NCBI GenBank assembly: GCA_963830495.1
Contig: CAWHMS010000003.1
Coordinates: 682,001-746,000 of the forward strand
DNA: 64,000 bases
DNA from: CAWHMS01 sp963830495
GTDB lineage: Bacteria; Actinomycetota; Actinomycetes; Propionibacteriales; Nocardioidaceae
Reading direction: 5' to 3'
The notes beneath the pieces were generated by a model, which saw only the letters and a list, made by a program, of their open reading frames with translations, searched no databases and was not told the DNA's origin. Made by a program: the position numbers and the translations under genes. Below, piece by piece: positions 62,967-64,000 of this stretch; position 1 is the stretch's first letter; each line of letters opens with the position of its first letter.

Positions 62967-63959
62967 TCAGGTGGTGCGGGTGGTGACCAGGTCGCACAGG
63001 GCGTGCAGCGCCTCTGTCGCGGGACTCTCCGGAAGCCCAGCTAGCAGGGCGCGCGCAGAGTCCGCCCGGCTGCGCACCTCCGCCCGCGCGGCATCCATGG
63101 CGGGGTGTGCACGGAGCCGGGCCAGGGCCTCGGCGTGGTCGACGTCGTCGGCGATCGGCCCTGACAGCAGCTGCCGCAGCCGCTGGTCGAGGTCGGGTGA
63201 GCTCAGCGCGAGCAGCGTCGCCAGCGTCGGTACGCCCTCGCGCAGGTCGGTGCCCGTCGTCTTCCCTGACTCACCAGTGTCGCTAGCGATGTCGATGATG
63301 TCGTCGGACAGCTGGAACGCCGTACCGATCTGCTCGCCGAACTCGGTGAGCACGGACTCGGTCTCGCCCGACACACCGGCCAGCTTTGCCCCGAAGCGGG
63401 CCGAGGTCGCGATCAGCGATCCGGTCTTGTCCGCGACGACGGACAGGTAGTGCGCCAACCGGTCTTCGCCCTCGCGTGGTCCGACCGTCTCGCGAATCTG
63501 CCCCTGCACCAACCGTGAGAACGTCTGCGCCTGGATACGCACGGCCTCGGGTCCCAGGTCGGCCACGATGTCGGAAGCCCGAGCGAAGAGGAAGTCGCCG
63601 GTCAGGATGGCGACCGAGTTGTCCCAGCGAGCATTGGCGCTCTGCGCACCGCGCCGCAGCACTGCCTCGTCCATCACGTCGTCGTGGTAGAGCGTGGCGA
63701 GATGGGTGAGCTCCACGACGAGGGCGGCGGGTACGACGCCGGGCGCGTCCGGGTCGCCGTACTCGGCGGCGAGTACGACGAGCAGTGGCCGGAATCGCTT
63801 GCCGCCCGCGTCGAGCAGGTGCCGGGCCGCCTCGTTGACGAAGTCGACATCGGACGTGACCGCGACCGCCAGCTCCTTCTCGATGGCGAGCAGCCGGGAC
63901 CGGATGCGGGCCTCGAGGTGTGGATCGAGCTGCAGCCCGCTGGGGAGCCCGACGGACAC
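62967..63959 (-). CDS. Polyprenyl diphosphate synthase
   Basis: 330 residues, trans-prenyltransferase. First Asp-rich motif DDVMDEA, second DDIIDIA, plus GGKRFRPLL for IPP. Chain length not certain; the two residues before DDVMD (LYH) suggest a medium- or long-chain product such as a menaquinone side chain. GTG start with a weak site; the true start could lie beyond the window. Close to the nuo/kor region. Confidence 0.88.
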   Translation of the reverse strand: MSVGLPSGLQLDPHLEARIRSRLLAIEKELAVAVTSDVDFVNEAARHLLDAGGKRFRPLLVVLAAEYGDPDAPGVVPAALVVELTHLATLYHDDVMDEAVLRRGAQSANARWDNSVAILTGDFLFARASDIVADLGPEAVRIQAQTFSRLVQGQIRETVGPREGEDRLAHYLSVVADKTGSLIATSARFGAKLAGVSGETESVLTEFGEQIGTAFQLSDDIIDIASDTGESGKTTGTDLREGVPTLATLLALSSPDLDQRLRQLLSGPIADDVDHAEALARLRAHPAMDAARAEVRSRADSARALLAGLPESPATEALHALCDLVTTRTT

Positions 63960-64000
63960 TTCGACGGAACGATCCCGGGCACGCCTGCTGGGCCGGTTCT

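Overview
The window is high-GC actinobacterial chromosome. A Propionibacteriales/Nocardioidaceae-like host is my inference from gene order: a str-S10-spc ribosomal block, tRNA-Thr-tRNA-Met-rpmG next to hadA/hadB-like dehydratases, tRNA-Trp-secE-nusG, GTG/TTG starts, an F420-type oxidoreductase, and a Streptomyces-like second nuo cluster beside korAB. No rRNA, CRISPR array or intact insertion sequence is visible.

Layout. 1-12040 (minus strand): adk (cut by the window edge), secY, and the spc and S10 ribosomal operons back to rpsJ, with a promoter near 12318-12346. 12550-12942 (plus): a universal stress protein, separated from tuf by a perfect hairpin that can terminate both strands. 13029-17370 (minus): tuf, fusA, rpsG, rpsL. 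17727-30943 (minus): rpoC, rpoB, rplL, rplJ, a lipoprotein gene, rplA, rplK, nusG, secE, tRNA-Trp. 31129-33370 (plus): an aminotransferase and an adenosine-deaminase-like gene. 33549-38666 (minus): murB, two MaoC-type dehydratases, a LuxR regulator and a secreted sulfatase that look inserted between rpmG and hadA, then rpmG, tRNA-Met and tRNA-Thr. 38837-43646: mixed genes (fasciclin, F420 oxidoreductase, tRNA-Tyr, YajQ, an FAD protein, a small barrel protein) plus relics of an integrase and a hydrolase. 43806-53754 (minus): a nuo cluster nuoA-B-C-H-I-J-K-L-M-N. 54963-57835 (plus): korA-korB. The right end holds secreted proteins (PhoX-like, GH26-like, an unknown), a nucleotidyltransferase and a polyprenyl diphosphate synthase.

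The most unusual feature is the nuo cluster. It has no nuoD, nuoE, nuoF or nuoG. At the point where nuoD-G normally sit there is a 0.9-kb segment with an opposite-strand DUF5701-like gene bracketed by two copies of a 70-76-bp hairpin repeat. With korAB (which reduces ferredoxin) and a polyprenyl synthase (possible menaquinone tail supply) nearby, this suggests a ferredoxin-fed complex I whose quinone-site subunit NuoD is lost or supplied from another locus.

Other signals: several informational genes (secE, nusG, rplA, rplJ, rplW, rpsQ, and the out-of-frame native end of rpoB) carry inverted repeats overlapping or abutting the stop codon; rpoB seems to have a one-base frame change a few codons before its normal end; and a 21-bp unit repeats five times in two orientations behind nuoN.
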